Shown here one piece after another: positions 49,669 through 62,071 of a stretch of DNA of 64,000 bases. The translations under genes and the position numbers were made by a program. This DNA comes from Macrolepiota albuminosa (lineage: Eukaryota > Basidiomycota > Agaricomycetes > Agaricales > Agaricaceae). Location of the stretch: contig JAMWFC010000051.1 in the NCBI GenBank assembly GCA_027475525.1, forward strand, positions 2,960,616 through 3,024,615, in the 5' to 3' direction. Every line of letters starts with the position of its first letter. Position 1 is the first letter of the stretch. The notes below the pieces were generated by a model, which worked only from the letters and a program-made list of their open reading frames with translations, made no database searches and was not told where the DNA came from.

Positions 49669-51269
49669 TTACAAATTAGAATCCGTCAGAGGAGCGGATA
49701 ACGACGATTTCAAACGTTGGTAGCCTCTATCCTGGCCCAAATTCGATACCGAGGAAGTTTGAATCGCATTTGGAGGATGATTGTTACTAGCATATGTTGG
49801 ACTGACACCTGTAGCAATATCCCTCGGGAATTGTGACCTGCCATACACTCTGTCTTGCGAAAGACCATGCGATTGCGCTTGAAAATCATATGATCGAGGT
49901 AGACTTCTGTAATTCGTTTCGGGCAAAAAGAAGTGGTCTTGTACGTTTGCATTGACTCCGAAGTTGGAAACGTATCCTTGGGTCGTTTGCACAAGCTGAG
50001 AACTCGATGATGTAATCTGAAGGGAGGGTGATTCCACATGAGAGTGACTACGGCTTGAAGCTGAGTATGTCAAATGTGTTCCTCCTGGGGTATTCATATG
50101 CATGCCTGAATAGATCTGTGGATTCATAGAGGAAGCAGGTGGAAGGCAATTGTCTGACGAGGGGTAATAGGAATAAGAGTTCCCACCAACAGTGGAGTCG
50201 TTCATGATGTCTTCATTCAGACTTCGACTGAAGCTCTGATTATAATATCCAGGTTGAGCCATAGAACTCAGGGATGATGATGATGCAGGAGACGGGTACA
50301 TGCATGGGAATGGACAAGGAGGATAGGTCGAGGTACTGACATCATTAAAATCTTGTGATGGAGAGATTGGAGGCTCGGTGATGGAGAAGGACGAATAATA
50401 TCCTGCGGCAGGATTCGCTTGCGCGACGTCCCCCGAGGAAAACGGATCCATCCTGGGAAGAAACGTTCCAATCTGGGTCCCTGTGTTAGAAGCCGGATGA
50501 TGAAGAGGAAAGGGAGTCTGAGAAGATCCGGTCGTCCCGGCTGGAGGTAAGATCGGAGATGGCTCAAGGGATATCATGCGCTCCGGCGACCTGGAAAAAG
50601 AGGCTGACATCTGGTGTTTATTTTCGCGACTGGAGAGCCTGAATTCCTGACCGGCTGAAGTATCGCGATCACGATCGGCCGACTCTATAATTAGCCCACT
50701 CTGCAAAGACGTAGGTAGACGCGCGCTCGACAGACTGGAAGTATTGGAAGGAGATGTTCGCGAAGCCTCCGAGTCATCCGCAGGTCCTCTAGTTCTACGA
50801 CGTGGTTTCCGAGATTCTCGTCGACGAGGAGACTGACGCGATTGTCTGAAAGGAAGGTCATTCGCGGTACTTCTAGACGTGTTGTGTCCACCCCTTTTTG
50901 AACGCTGACGAGATGGATGATAGGAATTAGATGAAGAGCTAGCCTGACTATTGTCTGCATAAGATGGAAGTTCATCGAGGCCGTCTTGTGATATTTCATC
51001 TGCAGATGAGACTCCAGAGCATGCTATGAATGTAAGTGGGTCGGCCTCGGACTGCGACAAGTCTCCAACGGTGAGATGAGTGGGAGAAGGAGAAGTCGGC
51101 CTATCGGGAAAGGCTTGATTAAACTTACAACCCCAGTACGCAAACCCTTCCTGGGGAAAATGATTGAGTTGGGAAAATTCCCAGTTTATCTATATGAGTC
51201 ACATACCACACCAGCTTGTAGATGCTTTGGTAGACTTTTGTTTTGGTTTTTACGACGAGGCTTAGGCAT
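49669..51269 (-). CDS. Uncharacterised 514-residue disordered protein
   Basis: Two exons: 51207-51269 (MPKPRRKNQNKSLPKHLQAGV) and 49669-51150, joined by a 56-nt intron with donor GTATGT and acceptor CCCCAG. Without the first exon the long frame has no usable ATG, which supports the splice. After EGFAYWGCKFNQAFPDRPTS the protein is almost entirely low complexity: Ser, Pro, Tyr, Asn and Gln-rich, with a basic patch (RRRESRKPRRRTRG) near residue 120 that could bind nucleic acid or act as a nuclear signal. This composition is common in fungal transcription regulators, but no DNA-binding domain is visible. Function unknown. Confidence 0.6.
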
Positions 51270-52744
51270 GAATGTCGAAAATGCGGATCTCGGAATTCAA
51301 AAAGGCGACAGAGTGGGTGAATTATGGGTGACTCAGGGCACTTAACTTATAATCAGAGTCGTATACAGCTCATGACGCATTCCAGGGCAACAAAAGAAGT
51401 ATCAGCAGCACTGCATCTCTGTGTATAAGAAATCCGTGTCGGCTGGACCAAGAGAGCGAGTGTCATCCGAATCTGCACGGCGTTCATTTGCTAGCCCGCC
51501 GCGAGGATGCCGGCTGAGCCCACAGAAGATGGAGAGCGCTCGTCCCTAAACTGAGACTGAATAGTTTCTGGCGTACAGCACGCATCGTCGGGCCTTGTCT
51601 TTCGGCCAGACGCTTTTCCAAAAAGAAGGTCAAATTTGGCAGTTTATTTGGCATACCAGACAGAAGTAAATAGTGCCGCCACATATGGATCGCTTGATTT
51701 GGTTAGCCATCAAACTTTCAAATGTGGCTGCATTGTCAATGGGACTGTATGCTATGTTTCCCCACGGGAACAACGGATACCGCGGGTCCCATCTCTGTAC
51801 ACCAGAAATACACGAACGATTTCAAAGCGGAGAGTGAGCCACACCGATAGCTCAGTCTCATTTGAGATTTGCTAGCGACTATGTACAGCATTTCTGTCAT
51901 GTTTATCCATTATCAGCAGAAAAATTATATCAACACGCGACTTCCATGAGGTACACAGCAATATAGAGGCTTCGGCCTTTTTTTCGCCCGTCAGAAAAAG
52001 TACTGGCGCGTGGTTTGCTGTCACCTTGGATACATGATAGGTTCAAGTAGAGTCAGCGATAGGAGCACGCAGTTCTGTTTCAAAATTCAGTGTCATCAAG
52101 TCGCACCATCGAACACAGCATCTTACGTAGTTTCCTTTGAGACATTTATCTAGGGGAAAAAATCACAATGTTCCATTTTCCCCCCGGCTGGCAATGGAAT
52201 AGCGACAAAGCTCGTCTTTGTCACCTGATAGATAATAGAAAAAGGACCAATGGAACATTCTTTTGAACTCCCCCGTTGTCCCATCATGTGAGCGCATTCG
52301 CGCCGATTTGAGTGCTGTACAGGTCCACACAAGTCAATGGTCGAAGATTCCTGACTCCTTGTGGATAGAGGTTTAAAGATTGATAGATATGCTGTGGACT
52401 CTCCTCATGGCGCGTGTCTCCAAGTCTCGAACATCCGTAGAAGACCATATGATGTGGCCATGCAAAATCATGTCTCGAGTTAAGAGGTGGTTCAGACTTG
52501 CAGAGGTCTCGGAATAATACCCTCAGAGCTATGTTGTTCGGAACACAAACTTGTTTTTATATCTTCAGAAAGACACAAAACAAATGCGATGAAAACTTAA
52601 ATCCAAGTTCCATACTATTTGATTCATGCAAGGGAAAAATATTGTACAAAGATGCTAGTAGGAGATCTAAATTGGACACTGGTATTTGGAAAAAGCTGAC
52701 GACATAGAGGTACTCTTAACTGGCGAGAACATATGCTGACGTCT
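51270..52744. other. Intergenic region, no gene supported
   Basis: Promoter side of the 514-residue gene and downstream side of the TB2/DP1 gene. An 11-bp inverted repeat (AATGTTCCATT near 52168 and AATGGAACATT near 52249) was noticed; its meaning is unknown. Confidence 0.4.
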
Positions 52745-54695
52745 TTAAGGGAGTTGCCGTGGTTTTCCGCGATTTTCCTTTACAACGTTTTCGGTACTAG
52801 ACCGTGCAGTTTTCTTAGCAGCTTTGTCGATAGAAATTAACGACTTGGTACGAGAGACGTCGCTTGGGACGGAACTGTCTGTACGGTGTTTTGTCGAACG
52901 GCCTGGCACGTCACGAGATGTAGGGACCTTGACAGGCTTCGGTATCGCACCTTTCGTTGGTGCTGGCACATGTCGGCCAACCCTGGGCCTTGTGACTAAT
53001 ATTTTATGTTTCGGCGTCTGGCTGACCTTGAGCCGTTTAGGAAGTTTTGGCTTTCGATCGTCTATATTGTCGGTAGACTCGGTATCTTCATCTACGATAT
53101 CAATCTGGGTCCGGGATATTCCATTGACAGGAAGTTGACTAGCAGCATTATCACCGAGCACTTCACTTGTTCCGTTCCTCCCAGACATAATCTGAGATGT
53201 TGTATTGAAATCCAAAACATCGAGAGGAAGTGATCTTTTCTTTCCCAAAACAGACGGCAGGTCTGACATCGATATGCCGTCTGACGACAGAGATTCTAGA
53301 GAAGATTGGGTCTCCAAGGAATTTCTGGTATTGGTAGTCAGGGCGGTTGACTGAGTCGCTACAGAAGAAGCCACGGAAATCTCGCGATCGATTGGAAAAG
53401 CGGACCGAGTTGTCCGTAGAGGTGGCATAGGTGTTTGGAGAGTGGTATCGAAACTATCCTCGTCTCCGCTGTATGAATCAACGGACATACTTTCAAGACG
53501 ATCGTAATGAACCCCTGGAGTTTTGATTTCGTCGCTCAAGCCTTTAACAAAGCCGGGTTCAAAAGGCTTCTGTGGTGGCAAGAGCGACTTACTAAAATCC
53601 TGTTGGAGCGTTTCTTCTGAAATCTCGGCTAATATCATAGAGTTGGCAATACGAGCGGCGGCAGAGTGACTGGGCAAGGAAGCTGTCGAAACAACGGTAG
53701 GTGTGGGAGGATAAGCCGAAGGGAAGGCGGGATATTGTCCCCATTCGTCAAGCGTTTTCTGCTCCTGCAATCTTTCACTAAATAGCCCACGCGTTTCACC
53801 AATACTGGATGGAGGCTGAGAATTTGAACCAGGAGCTTCGCGGGCGTCTTCTTCGTCCGAGTACAATGACGGCGGGGGATACCAAATCTGATGGGGGTCT
53901 AGGTGGGTCCTCGTCCGAGCACGTTGACCAACTTTATCGACTCGCGTGTGAGATCGCGAAGGTTGGTGATCACTGCTGCCCAAAGGTGTTCTATCAGAAC
54001 CCCTCTTTTTTGGAAAGCAAACAGGTTGATGATCGGGTCTCCCATTCTCTGCTACCCGAGTTAGACTCGGTACGGGCCTTGTTGCCCGCGTGGTTATTGC
54101 GGGGTTGTTCTCTGTTTCAGAACACAGACTATTGCTGGAACAGGACACAAATTTTGTGTACCGCGTGTAAACATATTCTGTGGGTATAGCCAGAACAACG
54201 AACAAGATGTCACCGAACATCCGGGCTAGATCAAGTACTAGGTCAATAGATGGGCTGTATGGTTTGACCAGAGGGCGTATGAAGTTGAGAAATATGGGTT
54301 CTGCTCCCTAACCACCATATTAGTAATTTCTATAAGGATGAAAACTCAACGCACCCTTGCACGCGTCATGATGAGAAACAAGAGGCCCAAACTTTTGATC
54401 TCGTCATAGAATGGCACCAACAAGCGAACGAGACCTTCAACGTATCCCTCGTACGTGATGATACACACCTGCCCATGTATCATGAGCGGAATCTAAGACT
54501 GAAATGCACATCTCTCACCCATACTATCCACACCGCAAGACAACCTTTCATATTTCGTTTTCTCTGAACAAGAGCACGCGGATTGGGTCGGCCCTCATTA
54601 CGTGATGAGGGCGGGGGCAAACAAAGAGTCTTGTAAGAATCATATATGTTCAAGAAGAGCATGAGTATGCGAAGAAGGTGGACGAAGAGGGCCAT
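52745..54695 (-). CDS. TB2/DP1/HVA22 (REEP/Yop1-like) membrane protein with long disordered tail
   Basis: Family members shape endoplasmic reticulum tubules through hairpin membrane insertions. Exons 54519-54695, 54355-54468 and 52745-54307 give 617 residues. The family region covers about the first 135 residues: MALFVHLLRILMLFLNIYDSYKTL, then GYVEGLVRLLVPFYDEIKSLGLLFLIM, GAEPIFLNFIRPLVKPYSPSIDLVLD and a last hydrophobic segment ILFVVLAIPTEY. The remaining about 480 residues are polar and Ser/Thr/Pro-rich with basic clusters (KPKLPKRLKVSQ), unlike the short tail of yeast Yop1 (about 180 residues in total). Long tails do occur in basidiomycete members, so this may be lineage-typical. Confidence 0.82.
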
Positions 54696-54949
54696 GGTCG
54701 TTGGGGTCGAAATTGAGGGCCAACAGAAAGTGTTCTGGGTCTCACAGATTCAAACAGGCAGTTCGAGTTGCCTTACACGCGTCTTAAAATGCTAGCAGGG
54801 CGCAGTAAATGGCAACACGGACATGGGCTTCCTCAACGTCCTACAATGGTGGCCGTTGCTGTTTCAATGAGGAGAGATTATGTAAGGTTGATCGACAACC
54901 TTTTGGACGGAGTCAAAAGGCTGTGTACTCTCTTTCTTCCACCTGAACC

Positions 54950-55591
54950 ATGCCAAAAATCAGGACGACGAGGACCAAGAAGCCTCCGGAGGGCTTTGAG
55001 GACATTGAGGCTGTATGTCACTTCTCCTTATACACATAAGTCTATGAACCTTCCGCAGATTCTCGATGACTATGCAAAGAAGATGAGAGACGCAGAGAAT
55101 GAAACTCACGAGGGCAAACGCAAGGCAGAGTCTCTTTGGCCTATTATGAGGATATCCCATACACGCTCCCGGTATATCTACGAGCTGTATTATAAGCGCG
55201 AGGCTATTAGTCGAGAGCTGTATGACTGGCTACTGAAGGAAGGCTATGCTGACGCCAAGTAAGTGACGACCCAACAGTCTGGCTCACGGAGCTGATTTCA
55301 GTAGCCTCATTGCAAAGTGGAAGAAGACTGGTTATGAAAAACTCTGTTGTCTGCGGTGTATACAAACGAGGGTCAGCTGTTATGGCATATCAATGTTGGA
55401 CTTCTCTCCAATCTCTTTACAGGATATGAATTACCAAGGTTCTACATGCATTTGCAGGGTTCCCAAGGCACAGGTCCGGAGTGGAACCGTTGTGGAGTGC
55501 GTTCACTGTGGTGCGTAGTGCCACCGCCGCGTTTCAATTTGTTCTCTGCTAAACTATTCTAGGATGCCGTGGCTGTAGTTCTGACTCCTAG
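54950..55591 (+). CDS. BUD31: Pre-mRNA splicing factor BUD31/CWC14 (G10 protein)
   Basis: Spliceosome component of the Prp19-related group. Exons 54950-55012, 55059-55258, from 55305, and two more, in frame, about 147 residues. The protein is almost the family consensus: [81 protein letters not shown], and the zinc-binding end [20 protein letters not shown] and CVHCGCRGCSS. The second intron uses acceptor TTTCAGTAG rather than the earlier CAG, which keeps ADANLIAKW. It diverges from the TB2/DP1 gene with 254 bp between start codons. Confidence 0.96.
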
Positions 55592-55956
55592 AATGATCCC
55601 TTTCCCCTCGTCTGGATTTATTAAACCACATGTCGTGTCCTGCAGGGTACTTGGCATAGAGACGTCTGATTAGCATTTTTATTGCTAAGATCGCTCCTGC
55701 TTCAGGGTGGAGTCTGTAGCCCTGAAAGCTTTCTGGGATAGCTGTACTATCCCATTGAGTATGACTCTTGTAAAGTAGCCTGTTATCATGTACTTTACCG
55801 TAAATACGATCTGATTTGTTTTCAGGGGCGTAAATTGATTTCGCGCCCAGCTCCGGTTTCCGATTTTGTCTATGTCTCATATACTATAGACCCCTGACAA
55901 AATGTAAAGTCCCTTAAGCTTGCTTGCTTGCGATCGCCTTATACACCATCAAAGCA
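55592..55956. other. Short intergenic region with an unrecognised minus-strand frame
   Basis: A 108-codon minus-strand frame (55554-55880) starts with ATG and overlaps the BUD31 3' end. It has no known domain and may be chance. Confidence 0.35.
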
Positions 55957-58933
55957 ATGGGTGAGCTCTCGCAGCTCATAACTCATGTTGCTCGCGGCCT
56001 AGTCGGAAGAGCTGCTGCTGAGCAGGTATTCAACTGTCCTTGTCCGTAGTCTTCATTTATCGACACCCTTTAGGGAGGTGTAATTTCAGGGGACAATCCT
56101 GTTCATTACCTGCCGTCTGATCCCTTTCGATTATGGGTTATACAACTAGGTATTTCCTTCCACTCTTCCGTGATTAATCTACTGAAGGAAAAGTTCAATA
56201 GTAATTATCATAGCAATGACTCACTTCCTCGCTCTGTTCTTCGACCGTATTCGTCAGCCACGAGTCATTGCTGAAATTATTGGTGGCATCATCCTCGGTC
56301 CTTCAATCATGGGGCGCATACCCAATTTTAAGAATTCCATCTTCCCTGACGCTTCCATCCCTGGGCTTACACTCACAAGTACTATTGGCCTCATCATATT
56401 TCTGTTTCTTGTTGGTCTGGAAATCGATACTAAGATCATCAAGCGAAATATTATATCAGCTACTTCCATCTCTGTCGCAGGCTTATTATTCCCACTTGGT
56501 CTAGGTGCTGCACTCGGTGTAGGTATCTATAGAGAGTTTATTGACCCCACCGTGAATTTCGGCTACTTCCTCCTCTTTACCGCCGTCGCGGTTGGAATAA
56601 CCGCTTTTCCTGTGTTGTGTCGCATTCTAACATCACTCAAACTCCTTGATACTACAGTTGGAGTCGTAACGCTGGCTGCTGGTGTAGGAAATGATGTTGT
56701 CGGCTGGGTTCTACTTGCTCTGACAGTTGCACTCGTCAATGCTTCCACTGGGCTGACTGCGCTCTACGTCCTTCTTGCTTGCGTCGGATATGTCATTTTA
56801 CTCCTTTACCCTGGAAGATGGGCCTATGTCTGGTTGGCGCGATGGACCGGTAGCTTGGAACAGGGTTCACCGACTGCTGGAATGATGACCATGACCCTCG
56901 TTATCGTCTTCGTCTCGGCTTTCTTCACGGATATAATAGGTGTACATGCAATTTTCGGTACGTATCGAGCCAGCTCGCTTTGACATTGTCATTAAAAAAT
57001 GACGTGTAGGTGGTTTTTTGGCCGGCCTCATCATACCTCACGAAAACGGTTATGCAATTTCCATAGTCGAGAAGTTGGAAGATCTTGTGTCGATCATATT
57101 CATTCCTATTGTGCGTGTACTGATTTGATTCGCACCTTTTTTGACTGTAACAACAGTATTCAATTAATAGTACTTCACACTTTCCGGCCTGCGTACCAAC
57201 CTTGGTTTAATGAATAATGGAAAGACTTGGGGATACACAATAATCATCTGTCTAGTCTCATTTCTCTCCAAGTTTGCCGCGTGTTATGGTGCTGCTTATG
57301 TCACTGGATTCAAATGGCGGGAGTCTGGCGCAATTGGTGCTTTAATGAGCTGCAAGGGGTGAGACTGGAACCTGTTTCACGCGGCACAAGCCTTGCTGAA
57401 CAAATATACCTAGCCTTGTGGAACTCATCGTCCTCAACATTGGGCTTCAGGCAGGCATCTTGGACACTCGCACGTTTTCAATGTTTGTCGTTCATGCAGT
57501 CATATTGACTTTTGTAACGACGCCTCTGACCCTTCTATTCTACCCTGAAAAATATCGCCTGCATACTGGCGGTGAACGTGAGCATTCGAACGAAGCGGGG
57601 ACCGGACCTCGCCAATCCCTGGATGAGGAACATAAGACTAGGTTTGCGTTGATATTAGAGAAAATCGAGCAGCTTCCAGCCGCTATGACGATTTCTCAGC
57701 TCTTACAACCTGGTAACATGCCTACATCTTCACTGATATTGACCTCCGCTGAATCAAATGAGTCTACATCACTTGCAAAGCCAGCGGAAAGTTCTATCAA
57801 TGGCGCATCACCACCAGTCTCCATTAACGCGCTACGGTTGGTTGAATTGACGAATCGCACGTCGGCTGTATTTAAATCTCAAGCAGTCGAGTCTCTCGTT
57901 TACAACGACCCTGTAGTCTCGGTCTTCCGTACATTCGGGTACTTAAATCGCCTCCATGTATCTGGTACCTTTTCCGTAGTCGAGCACGGCGAGTTCTCGT
58001 CCGCCATTTCAAAACATGTCACCGAGACCGATTCTCAGATGGTTATCCTTCCATGGGCTCGAGGCACGACAACAATCGCTGAAGACTCTGGTTACACGGG
58101 TCCACTCAATCCATTTGACGGTGTCTTCCATAAGACAACTACCCACGACCAGACTAGTTCAGTTGTTTATTCGGAATTTATCCGACAAGTCTTTTTGACT
58201 TCACCGAGCCATGTGGCGCTGTTTGTCGATCGTGGACTTAGCACGCCGTACAGGAATTCTACTAGTCAACATCTTTTCCTGCCCTTCTTTGGTGGTCCAG
58301 ACGACCGACTTGCCTTATCTTTCCTCGTGCAGCTTTGCCGCAACCCATCGGTGCAAGCCACGGCGGTACGTATACAAAAGGTTGACGAGATAGTGTCCAA
58401 CGAGAAGAATAGTCCAAACTTACCTACAGCTGCGGTGACCGTTCCGCTCCATCAGGTAATAGCAAATGTGTAAATGAAAATTACTGATGGACTGATGCAA
58501 TGATCTTCAGACTCTTGCTGGCGCGGATACTGTATACGCACGAGACAATACTCAAACTCAAATGGCGTCTGTAACTGCGGATAACGTGGCTTGGGAGCGT
58601 TATGCGGTACCAGCGGATGCACAGGACTCTGATGTCCTGGCGCGCATCACCTTCAGCACAGTCTCGTCGGCCAGACCTCTGCACACGATCGTCGATCTTG
58701 TTGCGGAGCTGTTCGAGCAATCACCGCGGACGAAGAACGTCATCGTGATGGCGGGTAGGTCGCGGAGGATGGCGGTGGAATCCCACACTGGTGAGCTGCA
58801 AGAGCTCATCGTGGAGAGGGGGGCATCGATGAGCTCTATGGTTCCGAAGACACTTGGCGATGTAGGTGCGGCTTTGGTAGTCAGTGGCGCTACTGCTAGC
58901 CTTTTGGTCCTTCAGGCTGCGTCGAGTTCGTGA
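55957..58933 (+). CDS. K+/H+ antiporter of the CPA2 family (KHA1 type)
   Basis: Monovalent cation/proton exchanger, in yeast located in the Golgi. Seven exons (55957-56025, 56074-56149, 56202-56957, 57010-57110, 57171-57358, 57414-58455, 58511-58933) give 884 residues. The first about 430 residues hold some 12 membrane segments: [40 protein letters not shown], and the transport motif [14 protein letters not shown] with the Asp essential in the family, then [16 protein letters not shown] and [20 protein letters not shown]. The last about 450 residues are a soluble regulatory region ([41 protein letters not shown]) typical of KHA1-like proteins. Confidence 0.93.
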
Positions 58934-59475
58934 TGCGGAACTTGACCAGCTGGGGGGTGGCGCGATCTTATGAATCGTTTAGTATCATTACGATATCACT
59001 ATGTTTTAACTTTATCAGAGGGTCTCTACTGGAGCCAAGGTACAATGTCAGATTTGCTTCCGCGATTACTGTGGCGAGTAAATCACTAGTGGAAATTACA
59101 GCGCAGGGCGAAGCCTGTTTGACTGATTGAGTAGGACAAGAAGCTTTGGAGTCGACACATGCGAGTATGATCCCTGCCATCCATATTGGAAGGGGAAAAT
59201 GTGCTTCGACGAGCGCAGGTGGTTTGTGAAAACGTGATACCAGTGAGTGTGATGTTTTACTTGATTCGTCCATTCATCAGCAACGATCAATCGCTCTGTT
59301 CCGTTAAGAGCATCATTGCGCCACGCACGGGATTGTCAAGGAGAGAGGTACATACAAACCTTTGGACTCAGTCAACACACCTTGCAATTTGTATCCCAAA
59401 AAAAAGAGGTATTCGTACTACACAGGGGGGTATAGACTAGTGCGCCGCGGGGCATCAAAACCAATCTCACGAGTT
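58934..59475. other. Short convergent intergenic region, nothing seen
   Basis: 3' ends of two convergent genes. No supported feature. Confidence 0.5.
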
Positions 59476-60557
59476 TTAATCCAAGAGGCCGAGACTTTCC
59501 ATTCGCAAACTTATGCTCGTGTTCTCCCTCGCCCCGTCGACCAACTCTTGTGCCATTGACAGGTTCGCGATGCGTGCGCGGAGCACGGGCAGACATGCTC
59601 TGAAGACACCTAGGATTTGTGCCTGTGCCTGTGCCTCGGACTCGGCGTCAGGATGGTGTTCAGCTGGTTCGTCGTCGTTTGTATCACTAGTTTTGCTGCT
59701 GTTTCGCACAGATGCAGTTGAAGAGCTGGGTTCTGAGGAGTTCGTCAAGTCGAGTATGGACTCTTCGAGTTCAAGTGCTTCGGTGTGGAGATGTTCTGTC
59801 AGGCGGACGTAAGTTTATGGTTAAAGTTGAGGGCTGGAATATGAGAGAGATATAGAGACGTTGTCGTACGTACGTACGTACGTACCTAGCGTATCGAGCA
59901 TCTCGGCATAGACCCTCAACGGTGCATCCCAGTCCCCGTCTTCATTCTCCCCGGTAGAAATCGGATTTGATGCAAGCTGCAACGCCTCTGCTTCTACACG
60001 TCCACACGCGTCCCCGTGCGCATGAAACGCCTGCATGATCCTTGGCGCGGTCTGTGCGAACTACAGCATGCATGGGTCAATATCAACATGTAGCGAATGG
60101 GAAGGAGCTCACGAGCGCATCTGCCGCACGTTCAGCTAGAGAACCAGTTGCTTGTCCTGCGAGTTCGCTTTTTTGGGTTTCTGTGAGGTCATTCTGTGAT
60201 GTGATGAGTTTCGAGAATGGATGGATGGAGGGTCACGTGCCGATTGGAAACACGCGTCGAGGGTAGAGGTCATGTAGAGCCATGGATACGGCTGTCCCGC
60301 GACCAGAGTCTGCAGGGGAGTAGTGCGCTCGGCGTTGTCGACATTCTGAGGTTGAAGTGGCTACGAGAGTGAATGGATGAACATAAACTGTGGTTCAGCA
60401 AAAACATACAGTTTCGGATGACACCGTGTTCGTCGCTTGGACCGTCGCGGGCCTAGTGGTGCCAGCAAGTCCTATCGGCTTGGGGACGGGCTGTCTCCCT
60501 GGAAGACGTTGAGCAGAGCGGCCGGGGAAGACAGATGTAAGTACCACGAGGATCCAT
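59476..60557 (-). CDS. Conserved-looking protein of unknown function, 265 residues
   Basis: Six exons (60545-60557, 60410-60498, 60241-60360, 60113-60193, 59886-60060, 59476-59795) close in frame to 265 residues starting MDPRGRQPVPKPIG. The body is helical: YPWLYMTSTLDACFQSNDLT, QKSELAGQATGSLAERAADAL, FAQTAPRIMQAFHAHGDACG, and a C-terminal ILGVFRACLPVLRARIANLSM with LVDGARENTSISLRMESLGLLD after it. I do not recognise the family. Intron 60194-60240 is GC-AG (TCG|GCACGT). The donor of the last intron lies inside a (CGTA)n repeat. The first exon is only 13 nt, and its start codon overlaps an upstream ATG of the divergent AGPAT gene. Confidence 0.65.
59865..59885. repeat. (CGTA)5 tetranucleotide repeat at a splice donor
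   Basis: Read on the minus strand, this is a chain of GTAC repeats directly after the exon end CTAG, so the donor consensus GTACGT is repeated several times in register at 4-nt steps. Confidence 0.9.
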
Positions 60558-60597
60558 GGCCGCACAGAAAGAGGGAATTGGAACTCCGCCTGATGGC

Positions 60598-61802
60598 ATG
60601 GCTCTTCTGGTGTCCATATTCAAGCCTCTGGTGTACATCAGTCTCCCTGTTATACTCCTCCAGTCCATAGCGGCGACCTCGACGACGGGAAGGTACTATG
60701 CCCGGCAGACTCTCTACGTGGGCACGATGGTCACCGTCGCTGCGTGCAGCATCTTCTTCGCTGCGGGTCTTACCATTGTCGGACGCAAATTCGACGTGAA
60801 CTATGTCGTCGCCAAGACGTTTTATCTCCTTGCGAGGAATGTGCTCGACCTCAAGATCGAGGTCGAGGGCCAGGAGCATATCGACAACGCACGTCCTGCC
60901 GTTCTCATGGCGAATCATCAGTCCATGTTGGACGTTCTCGTGGTCGGCAGGTGAGCAGGCATGTGCGCCTTCCTTTTCCTTCTTCTTCTTCTCATCCACG
61001 ACCAAACGTTCGACTTACGACAACTTTAATTGATCTATGGCATAAACTCGAAAAGGCTGATGCCCAAACAGACATCGATCATGTCGAAGAAGTCTTTGCA
61101 GTATACCCCCCTCGGCCCGTTCATGACCATGTCCGGCGCGATATTCGTGGACCGCGGTAATAACACGCGTGCGATAGAGTCGCTCAACGCTGCTGGTGCG
61201 CTCATGCGCATGCGGCGGATCTCGCTGTGGATGTTCCCCGAGGGCACGCGCACGAGCAACGAGGTGCCCGACATGCTCCCGCTCAAAAAGGGCGGATTCC
61301 ATCTCGCAATCCAGTCTCAGCTCCCAATCATCCCCATTGTCACTGAGAACTACTGGCGTTTGTACCATAAAGGTGTCTTTGATTCGGGTGTCATCAAGGT
61401 CCGGGGTGCGCTGGAATTTTTTTTACGTGAGGTATCTGCGTTTTTATTCATTCATACTTGGTGTTAGTTCTGCCACCTATACCGACTGCTGGTCTTGGGA
61501 CCGAGGACATTCCGGAGCTCATTACACGCGTACGTACTCAGATGCTGGATAATCTACGCGAAATCTCCGTCGTCCCTTCAAGCCAAGCATTGCAGCAAGC
61601 GCCGGCCGAGGAGAAGGAGAAGGAAGACGGAAAGGGTTCCGAGGCCGGAACTAGGATGAGCTTGGGACTCACATCTGTTGATGCGGGCGAGTCGAGTGTG
61701 TCGCTGGTGTCATCCATCTCGACGCGGTCGAGCGGGGGAAACGGAGGAGAAACAGAGGAAGATGAGGGTATGATCCTTGTTGGTCGGCCGACACAGCCTT
61801 GA
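60598..61802 (+). CDS. 1-acyl-sn-glycerol-3-phosphate acyltransferase (AGPAT/SLC1 type)
   Basis: Makes phosphatidic acid from lysophosphatidic acid in the ER or lipid droplets. Exons 60598-60950, 61056-61405 and 61468-61802. The start at 60598 (MALLVSIFKPLVYISLPVILL) matches the usual N-terminal membrane segment; an in-frame ATG at 60556 would add 14 residues. The HX4D catalytic motif is in LMANHQSMLDVLVV, and the glycerol-phosphate binding motif in WMFPEGTRTS. Others: SKKSLQYTPLGPFM, FVDRGN, PLKKGGFHLAIQSQLPIIPI and LPPIPTAGLG. A polar Ser/Glu-rich tail follows. The first intron (60951-61055) is 105 nt, about twice the local average. Confidence 0.93.
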
Positions 61803-62071
61803 GACGGCGTGGGCCTGCTCATTGGACATATTTACATCTGGAGTAGCTACTGATTTGATTAACGCAAAAACTTTCCCTGGATGGGTGATGCATGTGCGAT
61901 GTCCTATTCGTCTGCGGTGGTTGGGGTGGCTCTGGAATGACCCACGGTCTGAGCCGCCACACACGTTCGCACCAATTTTAATTTTAAACAAGGCCAGGGA
62001 TGGCTCGGAAGACGGAATGTTGGGCCCTATAAATTCGCCGAGGAGTCATAGTTCCATCTCTGTCCACCACC

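Noticed and set aside
52168..52260. 11-bp inverted repeat as a possible miniature transposon end
   Set aside because: Arms are too short, no target-site duplication seen and no further copies noticed.
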